This document shows positions 36,701 through 46,450 of a stretch of DNA of 64,000 bases, piece after piece. The notes beneath the pieces were generated by a model. That model was not told the origin of the DNA, did no database searches, and was given only the letters and a program-made list of their open reading frames with translations. Source of the stretch: Sphingomonas sp. Root710 (GTDB taxonomy: Bacteria > Pseudomonadota > Alphaproteobacteria > Sphingomonadales > Sphingomonadaceae). Position numbers and translations under genes: made by a program. The DNA lies in NCBI RefSeq assembly GCF_001429065.1, contig NZ_LMIB01000001.1:691933-755932 (forward strand), read 5' to 3'. Position 1 is the stretch's first letter; every line of letters starts with the position of its first letter.

Positions 36701-37819
36701 CGCGGTCTGTCCGTCGCGGCCATATTTAGCGTATATCAGGCTGTGCTTGGGCTCGCGATCGTTCGCATAGACGACGTGGCAACCGGCGCAGCCCGAATTG
36801 CGATAGTCGCCGGGCTGGTCGTTGGTGCCCATGAACCACATGAACGGATCGTTGAGGCGCGTCTTGTGGATGTTGAGCACGGGGATAGCGACGCGCAGGC
36901 CGGTGGCCGGGCCGCGGTTCGACTGCTTGAGGTCGGGCCGGCCCGGTTCCTCGAGGCGCTGGATGCTGCCGAGCGAGTTGGGCAGGCCGATTTCGGCGAA
37001 GGTGCTGTTGATGTTGCGGCCGCCGCGCTCGAATACGCGGAAGATGTCGCCCGGCGGGATGACGTGCCAAGTGGGCAGCGGATACATGACCGGCAGCGCG
37101 CCGCGCGCCTTCTGCTCCGGGGTCACCGTCCCTGGCGTAACGCCCGGCGACTTGATCTGCGCGGGCTCGCCATGGGCGGTATAGGCCTCGCCGAACAGAT
37201 AATTCTTATAGGGAACGATGCCGTTATTATAGGCGCCGCCGCCCCACAGCATCGCGCCGGTGGCCATCAGCGACCGCTCGGCCGCTTGGATGATGTCGAT
37301 ATGGCAGGAGCCGCAGGCCTGGCGCGCGACGCGATAGTCCGACGGATTGACGAAGCGGATATATTCGGGCGCTTCCTTGTTGAGCAGGGTATAGCTGCGC
37401 TTCGGGTTGGCCGAAGACGGCCAATGCCAGGCCTGCGGATATTTGGGCAGGACATGCGCCTTGTCGCGCGCAGCGACATAGGCCCGATCGGTCATCTTGA
37501 GATGGCTGTCGACTTTGACGGTCGCGTCGCCGCCATGGCAGTCGACGCAGCCGAGCACGACCGCTTCGGTTTGGTGCATCGTCTTGCGATCGGTCGCGGT
37601 GTGGCAGGAGACGCATCCCGCACTCTTGGCATCGCCCTCGGCCCAATCCTGGGTGCGCGGCGCATCGGCGAACTTCGGGTAGGTGCGGGCGACGGGTTTC
37701 TCGCCCTCGGAGGCGGGGGCGGGGGTAGGGGCGGAGACGATGATGGTGACCGCGCCCGCCAGCACCAGCGCGCCGCGGACCGCCCATCGCATCGTCATCA
37801 GTGAACCCAGAGCCCGCAT
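33719..37819 (-). CDS. Ten-heme cytochrome c with His-rich linker and LVIVD-repeat propeller
   Basis: This 1366-residue exported protein has a signal segment (residues 11-37) and ten CXXCH heme sites starting near 69, 91, 169, 344, 454, 606, 633, 752, 763 and 869. A His/Gly/Asp-rich stretch (about 388-421) between hemes four and five could bind metal. From about residue 985 come at least six LVIVD-type repeats (VYDVASI, IVVNVETL, LVVVDLTNPKQPRL, LQLVDVTHLDKP, LMIVNITRPLKP, LKVIQLTSP), predicting a beta-propeller. No lipobox is present, so it is periplasmic or passes through the barrel encoded just upstream. The gene closes a four-gene operon. The fusion of a multiheme domain to this propeller is uncommon. 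Electron transfer is the expected role; its partner is unknown. Confidence 0.88.
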   Translation of the reverse strand: MRALGSLMTMRWAVRGALVLAGAVTIIVSAPTPAPASEGEKPVARTYPKFADAPRTQDWAEGDAKSAGCVSCHTATDRKTMHQTEAVVLGCVDCHGGDATVKVDSHLKMTDRAYVAARDKAHVLPKYPQAWHWPSSANPKRSYTLLNKEAPEYIRFVNPSDYRVARQACGSCHIDIIQAAERSLMATGAMLWGGGAYNNGIVPYKNYLFGEAYTAHGEPAQIKSPGVTPGTVTPEQKARGALPVMYPLPTWHVIPPGDIFRVFERGGRNINSTFAEIGLPNSLGSIQRLEEPGRPDLKQSNRGPATGLRVAIPVLNIHKTRLNDPFMWFMGTNDQPGDYRNSGCAGCHVVYANDREPKHSLIYAKYGRDGQTATVDPTIKDKLEPKDDGHGGHGGGHGKAAEDHGPPSPDHDGHGVDKAAHGAEGVPQHPIGAQKEKGHPIQHAFTKAIPTAQCMNCHMHQPNIFLNSYLGYTMWDYESDAPLMWPEKQKYPTIAERRAVNERNPEAAAAIGKWSDIDFLRNVADDVNPKAKDTQFADYHGHGWNFRAIYKRDREGNLLDANGNIVSPDDPEKFRKNGVGMFAEIGEQKGKAVHMMDIHAEKGLQCADCHFGQDSHGNGLIYGEVANAVEIGCKDCHGTADEFPTLRTSGPAAPPNGNDLSLLRNQDGKRRFEWTTDAKGERVLIQRSIVDPKLEWKVSLVREAVDRDSAYFNPLAARSKLMGKVGKETGRYEWGPGVAKSDRAHDTDKMACFTCHLSWTTSCGGCHLPIEANWKTSSHKYDGIETRNFATYNPQVARDEMYQLGIHQTTKGNIIAPIRSTSALVLSSTNLNRERIYIQQPPISSAGFSSQAFAPHFPHTVRKTETKKCTDCHLSDQDDNNAIMAQLNLLGTNFVNFVGMNAWTGLEKGIEAIRVTEWDEPQAVIGSYLQKYAYPDYFRAHLEHGRELIEWVRGKRFGPKLSGEPHSVEEFANTHHPTGGAARCLQLRGEYMYVAQGKAGFEVYDVASIANKGTSQRILTAPFSPLGHDTRVESKNATCMALPTGQSISTERNDHILKYYPENEEQKMGEIYRYAFITDSEEGLIVVNVETLADGEPRNNFLKRTVTWNENNILAGARHITLGGNYAYITADVGLVVVDLTNPKQPRLAATVPLRDARASALQFRYLWVTTAEGLQLVDVTHLDKPVLVPQATLPIANAQRIYLARTYAYVAAKQDGLMIVNITRPLKPVLYQKVTFDDKLNDAEDVIVGTTNASLFAYVADGRNGLKVIQLTSPASQPNFYGFSPAPMPELIAWAKTPSPALALSKGLDRDRGVDESGNQIAIFGRIGSRPFKRSEMERLFLNSKGEVWKVNDRPTFADWVPARR

Positions 37820-37827
37820 TTACGTCC

Positions 37828-39759
37828 TCAGAAAGACAGGATCGCGTTGAACAGCACCGAATAATATCGGTCGTCGCCGCGCGAGTTGGTGAAAAGATCG
37901 GAGAAACCCTTGCCCGGATCGAACACGGCACCCGACAGGCGGAACACGGCGTTCTGCACCATGCTCGGCCGCCAGATCAGCGCGCCCGACAAGTCCCAGC
38001 CGATCGACTTCGGAATGCTGCCCTCGTTGCGCAGCTCGCGCAGCGTGGCGGTATTCTCGAACCAGAGATGGTTGAGATTGGTCGAGAAGCGCAGCTGCGG
38101 CAGGATGTCGAAATCCGCGCCGACGCCGAGCAGCATCGTGCCAGGGTTGTTGAAGTTGGACTGCCCCTCTTCCTTCGACGTGCGCAGGTCATTCAATATG
38201 CCGTTACGCGGCGCGATCGCGACGTTGACGCCGCCGCCCGCGAAGGGGACCGCCTGGCGGATCCAGTAGCTCGTGTCCGCGCCCGCGAAGATCGGATTCT
38301 CGAAGATCGCCGAGAAGCCGGTTTCCTTGTTGTCCTTCGGCTTGCCGTCGCCGGTGGCGTAGAGGCCCGAGAGTTTCACGCGGATCCAGTCGAGGTCGTA
38401 GCTCAGTTCGCTGGCGGCAAAGAAGGCCTGGATGCGCGCCTTCTTCGAGGTGAAGAAGCTGTTCCGGTCCTGGCCGAATGCGGCGTAGAAGGTCGTCGAG
38501 GTGTTGAAGCGTTTGACGCGGCCGTCGAGACTGTAGCCGACATAGAAGACGTCATATTCGCGCGGCCGCTGATCGCCGAGCAGCGCGGGGCGCACCGGGA
38601 AGCCGTTATGATCGAGCGTCCGGTCCTTTTCGCGGTTGATGTTCGCGGTGGCGGAGACCAGCGAGGTCAGGCCCGCCAGCGGAAAATCCTGCATGAACAG
38701 GTTCGCGGCGAGGATATAATCGTCGCGCGGCTTGCGGGTGATGTCGTTCAGGCCGCTGTTGGTGTCCTTTTCGAGACGCCAGATGCCCTGGACGTTGAAC
38801 TGGTAGCGGTTGTTGTCGCGATTGCCGAAGAAGCGGACGCCGAGCTGGTTGTCCTGAAACAGAAAGCCGCGGAAATCGAACTGGAATGGCTGGATGCCGA
38901 TGCGCAACGAGTCGAAGTCGAAGCGGTCCGAGCGGTTGCCGAGATGCTTGTCGACGAACAGTTCCTGCAAGCCGAGGAATTTGTCGGTGCGGTGCGTGGG
39001 GCGCGAGGATTCGACGTGCAGGACGCGGCGTTCCTGCACGTTCACATAATTGACCTGATAGGCGACCGCGATGCGGTATTCGACATCCGGCGGCTTATAG
39101 GCGGTCGAACCCTTGCTCAGGCCCGCGCCGAGGATGAAGGTCTGTGCGGCGACCAGGCTGCGGTCACGGCCGAACTGGCCGATCGCGCCGGGTTTCGTGC
39201 TGGTCTGGTCGGCGACGGGAGTCGGGAAGGAGCGGGGCTCGAGGACCGAATCCGAGATCGCGTTCAGGCCGAAGAACCAGTCGTCCCCGGTGATCGGCAG
39301 GAAGAAGGGCTTCTTGTCGATCTGGATCGGGACGTCCGCCTTGAGCGGATTCTGGTGATAGGGATCGAGCTTCGAATGGCAGACCGCCTGAAGGCCCGTG
39401 AAATTCTTGTCGGGGCACAACGCCTTGACCAGGCGCCAGCGGTCCGGGATCGGAAACTGATCGGTCGGAAATGCCTCGGGCGGCGGCGCGCTCACTGCAC
39501 CGGCATTGTGTTGGCTGACGGGCGCCGGGAGTTCGGTGACGTAACCCGGTCGCCGACGGCCGTCGATCATCGGATCGTCGACGGTGGAGGCTGGAGCATT
39601 GGCCGGAACGGCGAGCAGACTCGGGTCGCCTAGTGGCGCGGGCTGTGCCGGTGCTTCGGACGCGGTTTGAACGGGCGCCGCCGCCGGCTCATCCGACGCG
39701 CCGCCGGTCGATGCCAGCGCGACGGCTTGCAGCAGCAGGGATGAGAGCGCCGCCGACAT
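37828..39759 (-). CDS. Outer-membrane beta-barrel protein of the multiheme operon
   Basis: The 643-residue protein has a signal segment at its N-terminus and a Pro/Ala-rich linker to about residue 100. After that it has strands typical of a large barrel: alternating aromatic and small residues, and asymmetric turns rich in Asp/Asn. It ends in YYSVLFNAILSF, with a C-terminal Phe as needed for outer-membrane assembly. It has no CXXCH. By position between a lipoprotein and a ten-heme cytochrome it may be the barrel through which electrons pass, as MtrB does for MtrA. I do not recognise a named family. Its ATG overlaps the upstream stop by one base. Confidence 0.75.
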   Translation of the reverse strand: MSAALSSLLLQAVALASTGGASDEPAAAPVQTASEAPAQPAPLGDPSLLAVPANAPASTVDDPMIDGRRRPGYVTELPAPVSQHNAGAVSAPPPEAFPTDQFPIPDRWRLVKALCPDKNFTGLQAVCHSKLDPYHQNPLKADVPIQIDKKPFFLPITGDDWFFGLNAISDSVLEPRSFPTPVADQTSTKPGAIGQFGRDRSLVAAQTFILGAGLSKGSTAYKPPDVEYRIAVAYQVNYVNVQERRVLHVESSRPTHRTDKFLGLQELFVDKHLGNRSDRFDFDSLRIGIQPFQFDFRGFLFQDNQLGVRFFGNRDNNRYQFNVQGIWRLEKDTNSGLNDITRKPRDDYILAANLFMQDFPLAGLTSLVSATANINREKDRTLDHNGFPVRPALLGDQRPREYDVFYVGYSLDGRVKRFNTSTTFYAAFGQDRNSFFTSKKARIQAFFAASELSYDLDWIRVKLSGLYATGDGKPKDNKETGFSAIFENPIFAGADTSYWIRQAVPFAGGGVNVAIAPRNGILNDLRTSKEEGQSNFNNPGTMLLGVGADFDILPQLRFSTNLNHLWFENTATLRELRNEGSIPKSIGWDLSGALIWRPSMVQNAVFRLSGAVFDPGKGFSDLFTNSRGDDRYYSVLFNAILSF

Positions 39760-41750
39760 TATTTACCGTCGCACACGACTTGTTCGGAGGTGTCGAGAAA
39801 CGGTGCGAACGGACAGTTGACGTAGCGCAGCCTGACCCCCGAGCCCACGTCCACGACGATCGTGTCCGCGCGGATACCAGTGGGGGCATTCCCTATGCCG
39901 CCGACGCGCAGGCCGGCGTTATGCGTACCCAGGAACGAAATCATATCGTCCTGATCGATACCGTCACCTGACACGCCAAGGCCGCCGATCAACGTGTTGC
40001 CGCGGTATATCGGCACCGACCCCGGGAAAATCTGGATGCCATTTTGCAGGCGATTCTGCGCCTTGCCCGCGACATCGGGTGCAAAGGTGCAGCGTTGCCG
40101 GGTGTCAGAAGCGGATGCGCCGAGGACGAATCCGAGATGTTCCGCGAGGTTGGTCAGAATAAGTGCGCTCTGGAGGCCGGTGGAGAAGGGGCTCCATTGA
40201 TTGAAAGGGCGCGACAGAGGGCCGTTAGGCCGCCCTTCTTCCCCATCGGGGAAGAAGGGACGCGACAGGTTGCCGCCCGAGCGGTCGGCAAACGCAATCT
40301 TTCCGGTCAGCGCGGTCTGGTCGTTCAGGAACGTGCGAACTTTTCCGACGAAGGATTGCACATCAGGCGATGGATTGCCGAGCAGATCCCCAGCGGCGTG
40401 GGCGCCGGAGAAGAATGTCGCAGTCCGTGCCTTTTGAATGGAAACGTCACTTCCGAAGATCGGTCCATCCGGCGAGCGATCCTGGCCCAGGATCGAGCCA
40501 TGAGTGTCGACCACGGTCATTGTGACCTGCGCCGGGCTATCCAAGGGTTTGCGTATCTGGGCGCGGGCGCGGCTCATGACCTTGAAAGCTTCTTCCAGCA
40601 AAGCCTTCACTTCGGCGGCGGTGAGCGGAGATGCGACGTCCGCGCCGTCGGTTCCTGCCCTTATCGGATAACGAGGGTTGCCTGAGCCATCGGTGAAGAT
40701 GAAAGCGTCGACATTGTCGATCACCGTGCCCGCTGCGCGTTCCGCCGCTGTCGCCTTGCGAATGCCGGAGGCCTCGGTGCCATAAGCGGTGCCGGCGAGA
40801 ATCGATGGCGTGGAACCTTCGGCATAATATCCGCGGATCGAAATCAGCGAACCAGCGGTGCCGTTCAGCGCCGAGAATGCTCGGGCGCTCGTCGGCGTGG
40901 ACCTCAGATCTCCGGATTGCACATCACTGTAGCGAAGTTGAACCACCGCCTGAATATTGTTGGCGCGTATGGCTTCCGGCGCTTCGAAGCCGGTTATGCC
41001 GGCCGTCGCGATGATTTCATCATCATCCTTGTCGAAATCGTCGACGTTCGCATCGAAACTATAGAGGCCGTCCGACATCACGCCGATACCGCCGACAACC
41101 ACGCCGTTCTTATAGATGGGAAAGCCGCCGGGATCAGCCGCCAGGCCAAGGGGCGAACGCTTCGGCCCGATGAAGGCGGCAGGCCCGCCCCCCACGAGAT
41201 AGCGGCGGTTGAAATCCGAGCAGGGAAGCTGACTGAACTGCACCCCGAAAAGCGGGCCAGCGGCCAGCATATTGTTGCCGGGAGGATAATGCTCCTGAAC
41301 GATGAAGCTGGCGGTTCGGGTGGAGAAAGCATTTCCGCCTGAAGAGAGATATGCGCCGGTTATCGCCTTTGCGATTGCGGCAGCCGCCACTGCTCCCGGC
41401 GCGACAAGCCCTTCGACGTCTGTCGGCGTTACCGCTCGATTGGTGGTCTTGATCGTGAGTGTGCCCGGCGCGCCGTTCATCTGGAAAACGGCCAGGACGT
41501 TGCCCACCCGATCCGTGATGGCGATAGTGGCGGGCTTGTTGCGCGCGCTCGCTTCCTCAACCGCCTGGGCAAGGATCTTTTCGACATCCGGTACGGTCAG
41601 CGCCTCTTGGGCAGGGACCGCATAGACCGGCGTTTGCGAAGGCGTGGTCGGGGTGGTCGGAGTCGACGAACTGCCGCCGCCTCCGCCGCAGGATGCGAGC
41701 AGAAAGGCGGTGGTGGTCAATACAGCTACGGCACGCGAAAACAATGTCAT
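39759..41750 (-). CDS. Lipoprotein with two GlcG/HbpS-like domains
   Basis: The 663-residue protein has a lipobox LLASC with the acylated Cys21, followed by a Gly/Ser/Thr/Pro linker. Two copies of a GlcG/HbpS (DUF336) fold come next. The first begins LTVPDVEKILAQAVEEA and reaches GGIGVMSDG near 230; the second begins LTAAEVKALLEEAF and reaches GGLGVSGDG near 610. HbpS proteins bind heme on the surface of actinobacteria, so a heme or iron role at the outer membrane is plausible. A very acidic run (DANVDDFDKDDDE) may bind calcium. The gene is translationally coupled to its neighbours: ATGA with the five-heme cytochrome and a one-base overlap with the barrel gene. Confidence 0.78.
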   Translation of the reverse strand: MTLFSRAVAVLTTTAFLLASCGGGGGSSSTPTTPTTPSQTPVYAVPAQEALTVPDVEKILAQAVEEASARNKPATIAITDRVGNVLAVFQMNGAPGTLTIKTTNRAVTPTDVEGLVAPGAVAAAAIAKAITGAYLSSGGNAFSTRTASFIVQEHYPPGNNMLAAGPLFGVQFSQLPCSDFNRRYLVGGGPAAFIGPKRSPLGLAADPGGFPIYKNGVVVGGIGVMSDGLYSFDANVDDFDKDDDEIIATAGITGFEAPEAIRANNIQAVVQLRYSDVQSGDLRSTPTSARAFSALNGTAGSLISIRGYYAEGSTPSILAGTAYGTEASGIRKATAAERAAGTVIDNVDAFIFTDGSGNPRYPIRAGTDGADVASPLTAAEVKALLEEAFKVMSRARAQIRKPLDSPAQVTMTVVDTHGSILGQDRSPDGPIFGSDVSIQKARTATFFSGAHAAGDLLGNPSPDVQSFVGKVRTFLNDQTALTGKIAFADRSGGNLSRPFFPDGEEGRPNGPLSRPFNQWSPFSTGLQSALILTNLAEHLGFVLGASASDTRQRCTFAPDVAGKAQNRLQNGIQIFPGSVPIYRGNTLIGGLGVSGDGIDQDDMISFLGTHNAGLRVGGIGNAPTGIRADTIVVDVGSGVRLRYVNCPFAPFLDTSEQVVCDGK

Positions 41751-43150
41751 TTGAGGGCCCTTATCGACGCCGCTGCCTGACCCAGCGCCGCCCGGAATTC
41801 TGCTGGACGATAGGCATTGCTGTTGCCGACCGCCTTATAGGCCCGATCGATCGCGCCCCGGGCTCCGCGCGCCCGTTCCTCGCTGACATGGCCCTGGCGG
41901 ACCAGCGCGTTGAGCAGCGTGTCGATCGCCATCACCGCCTGCGCCGAGCCTTCATAATCGGTGAAGCGCGCGGCGATAGCGCTGCTGGAAATGCTGTCGA
42001 TGATCGCGAAGGTTTCGGCGCGGCCGAGGGCGGTGCGGCCCATCGTGTCGGCGAGCACGCCCGCCGAAGCGCCGAGCTTGCGGGCGGCAGCCACCGCCGA
42101 GGGACGATCCTTCGCCAGCGCGGCGTGGAAGGCACGCGAATCGGCGTCGAACTTCGCCGCCGCGCCCGGCGCGGCGACCTTCGCCGCCGCCGAGAGCATG
42201 ATCATATTCTCATCGTTGAAGGCGGGCATGCCCGACGGGATGGGGCGGCCCGGATTGGCGAGCCAGTTCGCCCGGCCGTTGGGGCCATCGACGATCTGGC
42301 GATGGCAGGTGTGGCAATCGAAGAAATAAATCTCCGGGAAGATGCCGTCGGTGCCCAGGCGCGGGTTGGCGAACAGCGCGGTGGCGCGGCCCACCGCGCT
42401 CGCCTGGCCGACCGCCCAGAGCTGGACGTTGTTGGTGTGGCGCTTGCGTTGCGCATAGTCGGTATCTTCGTCATGATGCTGCTGGAGCGCGGAGAAGAGG
42501 TCGACCTCGAAAGCGACACGCGGATGGCCGGCGGCCATGATGCGGTGCGAGACGAACTGGCCGGGCTTGTCGCTGCCGAAGTGGCAGTCGAGACATTTCT
42601 CGGCGCGGGCGCGGGGCTGATCGAGCGGATAGAGGCCGCGCGCTACATTGGCGGCATGGGTCTGGCCGACGGCATAATGGCTGGTCAGCCATTGCTGCGC
42701 GCCGCCATGGCAGGCCTCGCAGCCGACGCCGTCCTCGACATGCCAGCGCGGGCCTTTGCCGGCATAGGCCGGATCGGCGTGGCAGCCGAGGCACTCGCCC
42801 GCTGAGGTCGCCGGGCCGATGCCGAGCTTTGCGGCGATCGCCTGGCCGCGCGGTGAGGCGAGCACGGCGAAGGCGCGGCTGTGCGCGCCGGTGCGGCTCG
42901 ACGCGTTCTGCCACTGCAGGATTTCGTCCTGGCGAACGACCTTGCCGGTCGGCTCGCTGCGGCCATGGCAGGTCGAGCCCGAACAGGACGCGACGCCGAC
43001 ATGGCTGAACGAGGAGGCAGGGGAGGCCGACGAAGCGACCGCCCGGTCGGCGGCGCTGGTCAGGGCGAAGAAAAAGATGGCGCAGCCGAGGAGCGCGACG
43101 CCCAATGCGCCGCACATAAAGGACAGCCTGCCCGAGACTCTACCCCCCAA
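41747..43150 (-). CDS. Five-heme cytochrome c (c554-like)
   Basis: This 467-residue protein has an N-terminal hydrophobic helix (residues 10-31) that could be a signal or membrane anchor. It has five heme motifs: an unusual C-X4-C-H (Cys56-Cys61-His62) and CXXCH at 120, 144, 186 and 279. The arrangement recalls the cytochrome c554 family. About 185 residues after the last heme form a soluble Ala-rich helical region with no recognised fold. TTG 43150 has AGGGAG seven bases upstream. ATG 43117 would give a shorter protein. As first gene it likely passes electrons from the inner membrane to the other parts, which is inference. Confidence 0.85.
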   Translation of the reverse strand: MGGRVSGRLSFMCGALGVALLGCAIFFFALTSAADRAVASSASPASSFSHVGVASCSGSTCHGRSEPTGKVVRQDEILQWQNASSRTGAHSRAFAVLASPRGQAIAAKLGIGPATSAGECLGCHADPAYAGKGPRWHVEDGVGCEACHGGAQQWLTSHYAVGQTHAANVARGLYPLDQPRARAEKCLDCHFGSDKPGQFVSHRIMAAGHPRVAFEVDLFSALQQHHDEDTDYAQRKRHTNNVQLWAVGQASAVGRATALFANPRLGTDGIFPEIYFFDCHTCHRQIVDGPNGRANWLANPGRPIPSGMPAFNDENMIMLSAAAKVAAPGAAAKFDADSRAFHAALAKDRPSAVAAARKLGASAGVLADTMGRTALGRAETFAIIDSISSSAIAARFTDYEGSAQAVMAIDTLLNALVRQGHVSEERARGARGAIDRAYKAVGNSNAYRPAEFRAALGQAAASIRALK

Positions 43151-43181
43151 TTCGGCGCTCCCTAACTGCCGATCCGCACAT

Positions 43182-43211
43182 GTAGCGGCGCCTTGGCCCC
43201 GATGCCGCTAC
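43182..43211. promoter_or_regulatory. Inverted repeat upstream of the multiheme operon
   Basis: GTAGCGGC at 43182-43189 and GCCGCTAC at 43204-43211 are perfect 8-bp arms separated by 14 bases. They lie 32 bases upstream of the operon's TTG start, inside the 115-base gap to the aldehyde dehydrogenase gene. This could be an operator or a leader hairpin; function is unproven. Confidence 0.4.
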
Positions 43212-43265
43212 TGTCTTTCCGTCTATCGCCGTTTCGCAGGCGAAGTGCAATCATTCAAACGCTTA

Positions 43266-44702
<1,437 letters not shown>

Positions 44703-44797
44703 CGCGGATCATCCGTTATCGTCGTCGCCGGGAGCGGCGGGGGTTGCGGCTAGATATATGCAGCGCGGAGCCCCCGCCGTAATCGGTCCTAACGGAA

Positions 44798-46450
44798 TTA
44801 TGATATTTCCTTGCTGAGCGTCTTGATGTCCTTGTTGAGAATCTGATCATTCTCGGAATAGTCGACCGGACAGTCGATCAGGTGGACGCCCGGCGTGTCG
44901 AGGCATTCCTTGAGCAGCTTGCTCAGATGCTCGGCGCTTTCGACGCGATGGCCCTTGGCGCCATAGGCCTCGGCATATTTGACGAAGTCGGGGTTGCCAT
45001 AGGTCAGCCCCCAATCTTCGAAGCCCATGTTCGCCTGCTTCCAGCGGATCATGCCATAGCTGCTGTCGTTGAGGATCAGCACGGTGATGTTGAGGCCGAG
45101 GCGCACCGCGGTCTCCATCTCCTGGCTGTTCATCATGAAGCCGCCGTCGCCGCAGATCGCCATGACCTTCTTGTCGGGATAGACCATCGCCGAAGCCATG
45201 GCCGAGGGCAGGCCCGCGCCCATCGTGGCGAGCGCATTGTCGAGCAGCACGGTGTTCTGCTGGCGTGCCGGATAGTTGCGCGCGAACCAGATCTTGTAGA
45301 CGCCGTTATCGAGGCAGATGATGCCGTCGGCGGGCATCGCGCTGCGGACCTCGCGGACGAGGTGCGGCGGAAAGATCGGGAAGCGGGTGTCGCCTTCGAG
45401 CGACTCGGTGTGCGCGACTTCGGCCTTGCGGGCCTTCATCATGAAGTCGAAGTTCCAGCGGCCCGAGGGAACGATGTCCTTCTGCATCTTCCAGATCGCA
45501 TTGGCGATGTCGCCGATGACCTCGACCTGCGGGAAATAGACCGGATCGACCTCGGCGGTCTTGGTGCTGACGTGGATGACCGGGGTGCCGCCATTCTTCA
45601 TGAAGAAGGGCGGCTTCTCGATCACGTCATGGCCGACGTTGATGATCAGGTCGGCATGCTCGATCGAACGATGGACGAAGTCGCCGGCCGACAGCGCGGC
45701 GCAGCCGAGGAATTTCGGATGGGTCTCGTCGATCACGCCCTTGCCGAGCTGGGTCGTCACGAAGGGGATGCCGGTCTTCTCGATGAACTGGAGCAGCATC
45801 CGGCCGGTCTGCTTGCGGTTGCCGCCCGCGCCGATCACCAAGATGGGCGTCTTGGCGTCCTCGATCATCTTCACCGCAGCGCGAACCGCCTTGTCCTCGG
45901 CCTCCGGACGGCGTGCCAGCGACGGCTTGATCGGGGTCGAATCGGTGTGCTCGTCGGCGACGTCCTCGGGGAACTCGATATGGGTCGCGCCGGGCTTCTC
46001 TTCCTCGGCGAGGCGATAGGCCTCACGCACGCGGCTCGGGATATTGTCGGCCGAGGCGAGCTGGTGGGTGAACTTGGTGATCGGCTTCATCATCTCGACG
46101 ACTTCAAGAATCTGGAAGCGGCCCTGCTTGGACTTCTTGATCGGCTTCTGGCCGGTGACCATCAGGATCGGCATGCCGCCGAGCTGCGCATAGGCGGCGG
46201 CGGTGACGAAGTTGGTCGCGCCCGGCCCGAGGGTCGCCATGCAGACGCCGGTCTTGCCGGTGTGGCGGCCATAGGTGGCGGCCATAAAGCCTGCGCCTTG
46301 TTCGTGGCGGGTGAGGATCAGCTTGATCTTCTTGGAGCGGGACAGGCTGTCCAGCATGTCGAGATTTTCTTCGCCGGGAACGCCGAAGATATATTCGCAG
46401 CCTTCTTCCTCCAGGCACTGGATGAAGAGATCGGATGCCTTGGTGCCCAT
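44798..46450 (-). CDS. TPP-dependent acetolactate synthase-like enzyme (catabolic type)
   Basis: The 550-residue protein has the TPP-enzyme layout: catalytic Glu in LTRHEQGAGFMA, a GATNFVTAAAYAQLGG segment, and the TPP/metal-binding GDGGFMMN followed by LNDSSYGMI. The FAD-binding RFDDR region of biosynthetic acetohydroxyacid synthases is absent, and VGHDVIEKPP sits there instead. That is closer to catabolic AlsS-type enzymes, so I doubt a role in branched-chain amino acid synthesis. No regulatory subunit (ilvN) follows. It may carboligate or decarboxylate a 2-oxoacid, with the adjacent dehydrogenase handling an aldehyde. GGGGGAG precedes the ATG by six bases. Confidence 0.85.
   Translation of the reverse strand: MGTKASDLFIQCLEEEGCEYIFGVPGEENLDMLDSLSRSKKIKLILTRHEQGAGFMAATYGRHTGKTGVCMATLGPGATNFVTAAAYAQLGGMPILMVTGQKPIKKSKQGRFQILEVVEMMKPITKFTHQLASADNIPSRVREAYRLAEEEKPGATHIEFPEDVADEHTDSTPIKPSLARRPEAEDKAVRAAVKMIEDAKTPILVIGAGGNRKQTGRMLLQFIEKTGIPFVTTQLGKGVIDETHPKFLGCAALSAGDFVHRSIEHADLIINVGHDVIEKPPFFMKNGGTPVIHVSTKTAEVDPVYFPQVEVIGDIANAIWKMQKDIVPSGRWNFDFMMKARKAEVAHTESLEGDTRFPIFPPHLVREVRSAMPADGIICLDNGVYKIWFARNYPARQQNTVLLDNALATMGAGLPSAMASAMVYPDKKVMAICGDGGFMMNSQEMETAVRLGLNITVLILNDSSYGMIRWKQANMGFEDWGLTYGNPDFVKYAEAYGAKGHRVESAEHLSKLLKECLDTPGVHLIDCPVDYSENDQILNKDIKTLSKEIS

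Noticed and set aside
33719-43150. Direct assignment of the operon as MtrCAB or PioAB
   Set aside because: No MtrA-sized decaheme, no MtrC lipoprotein, and the barrel does not show a recognisable MtrB motif by eye, so only an analogy is claimed.
44798-46450. Biosynthetic acetohydroxyacid synthase (ilvB)
   Set aside because: The RFDDR-type FAD region is missing and no ilvN follows.
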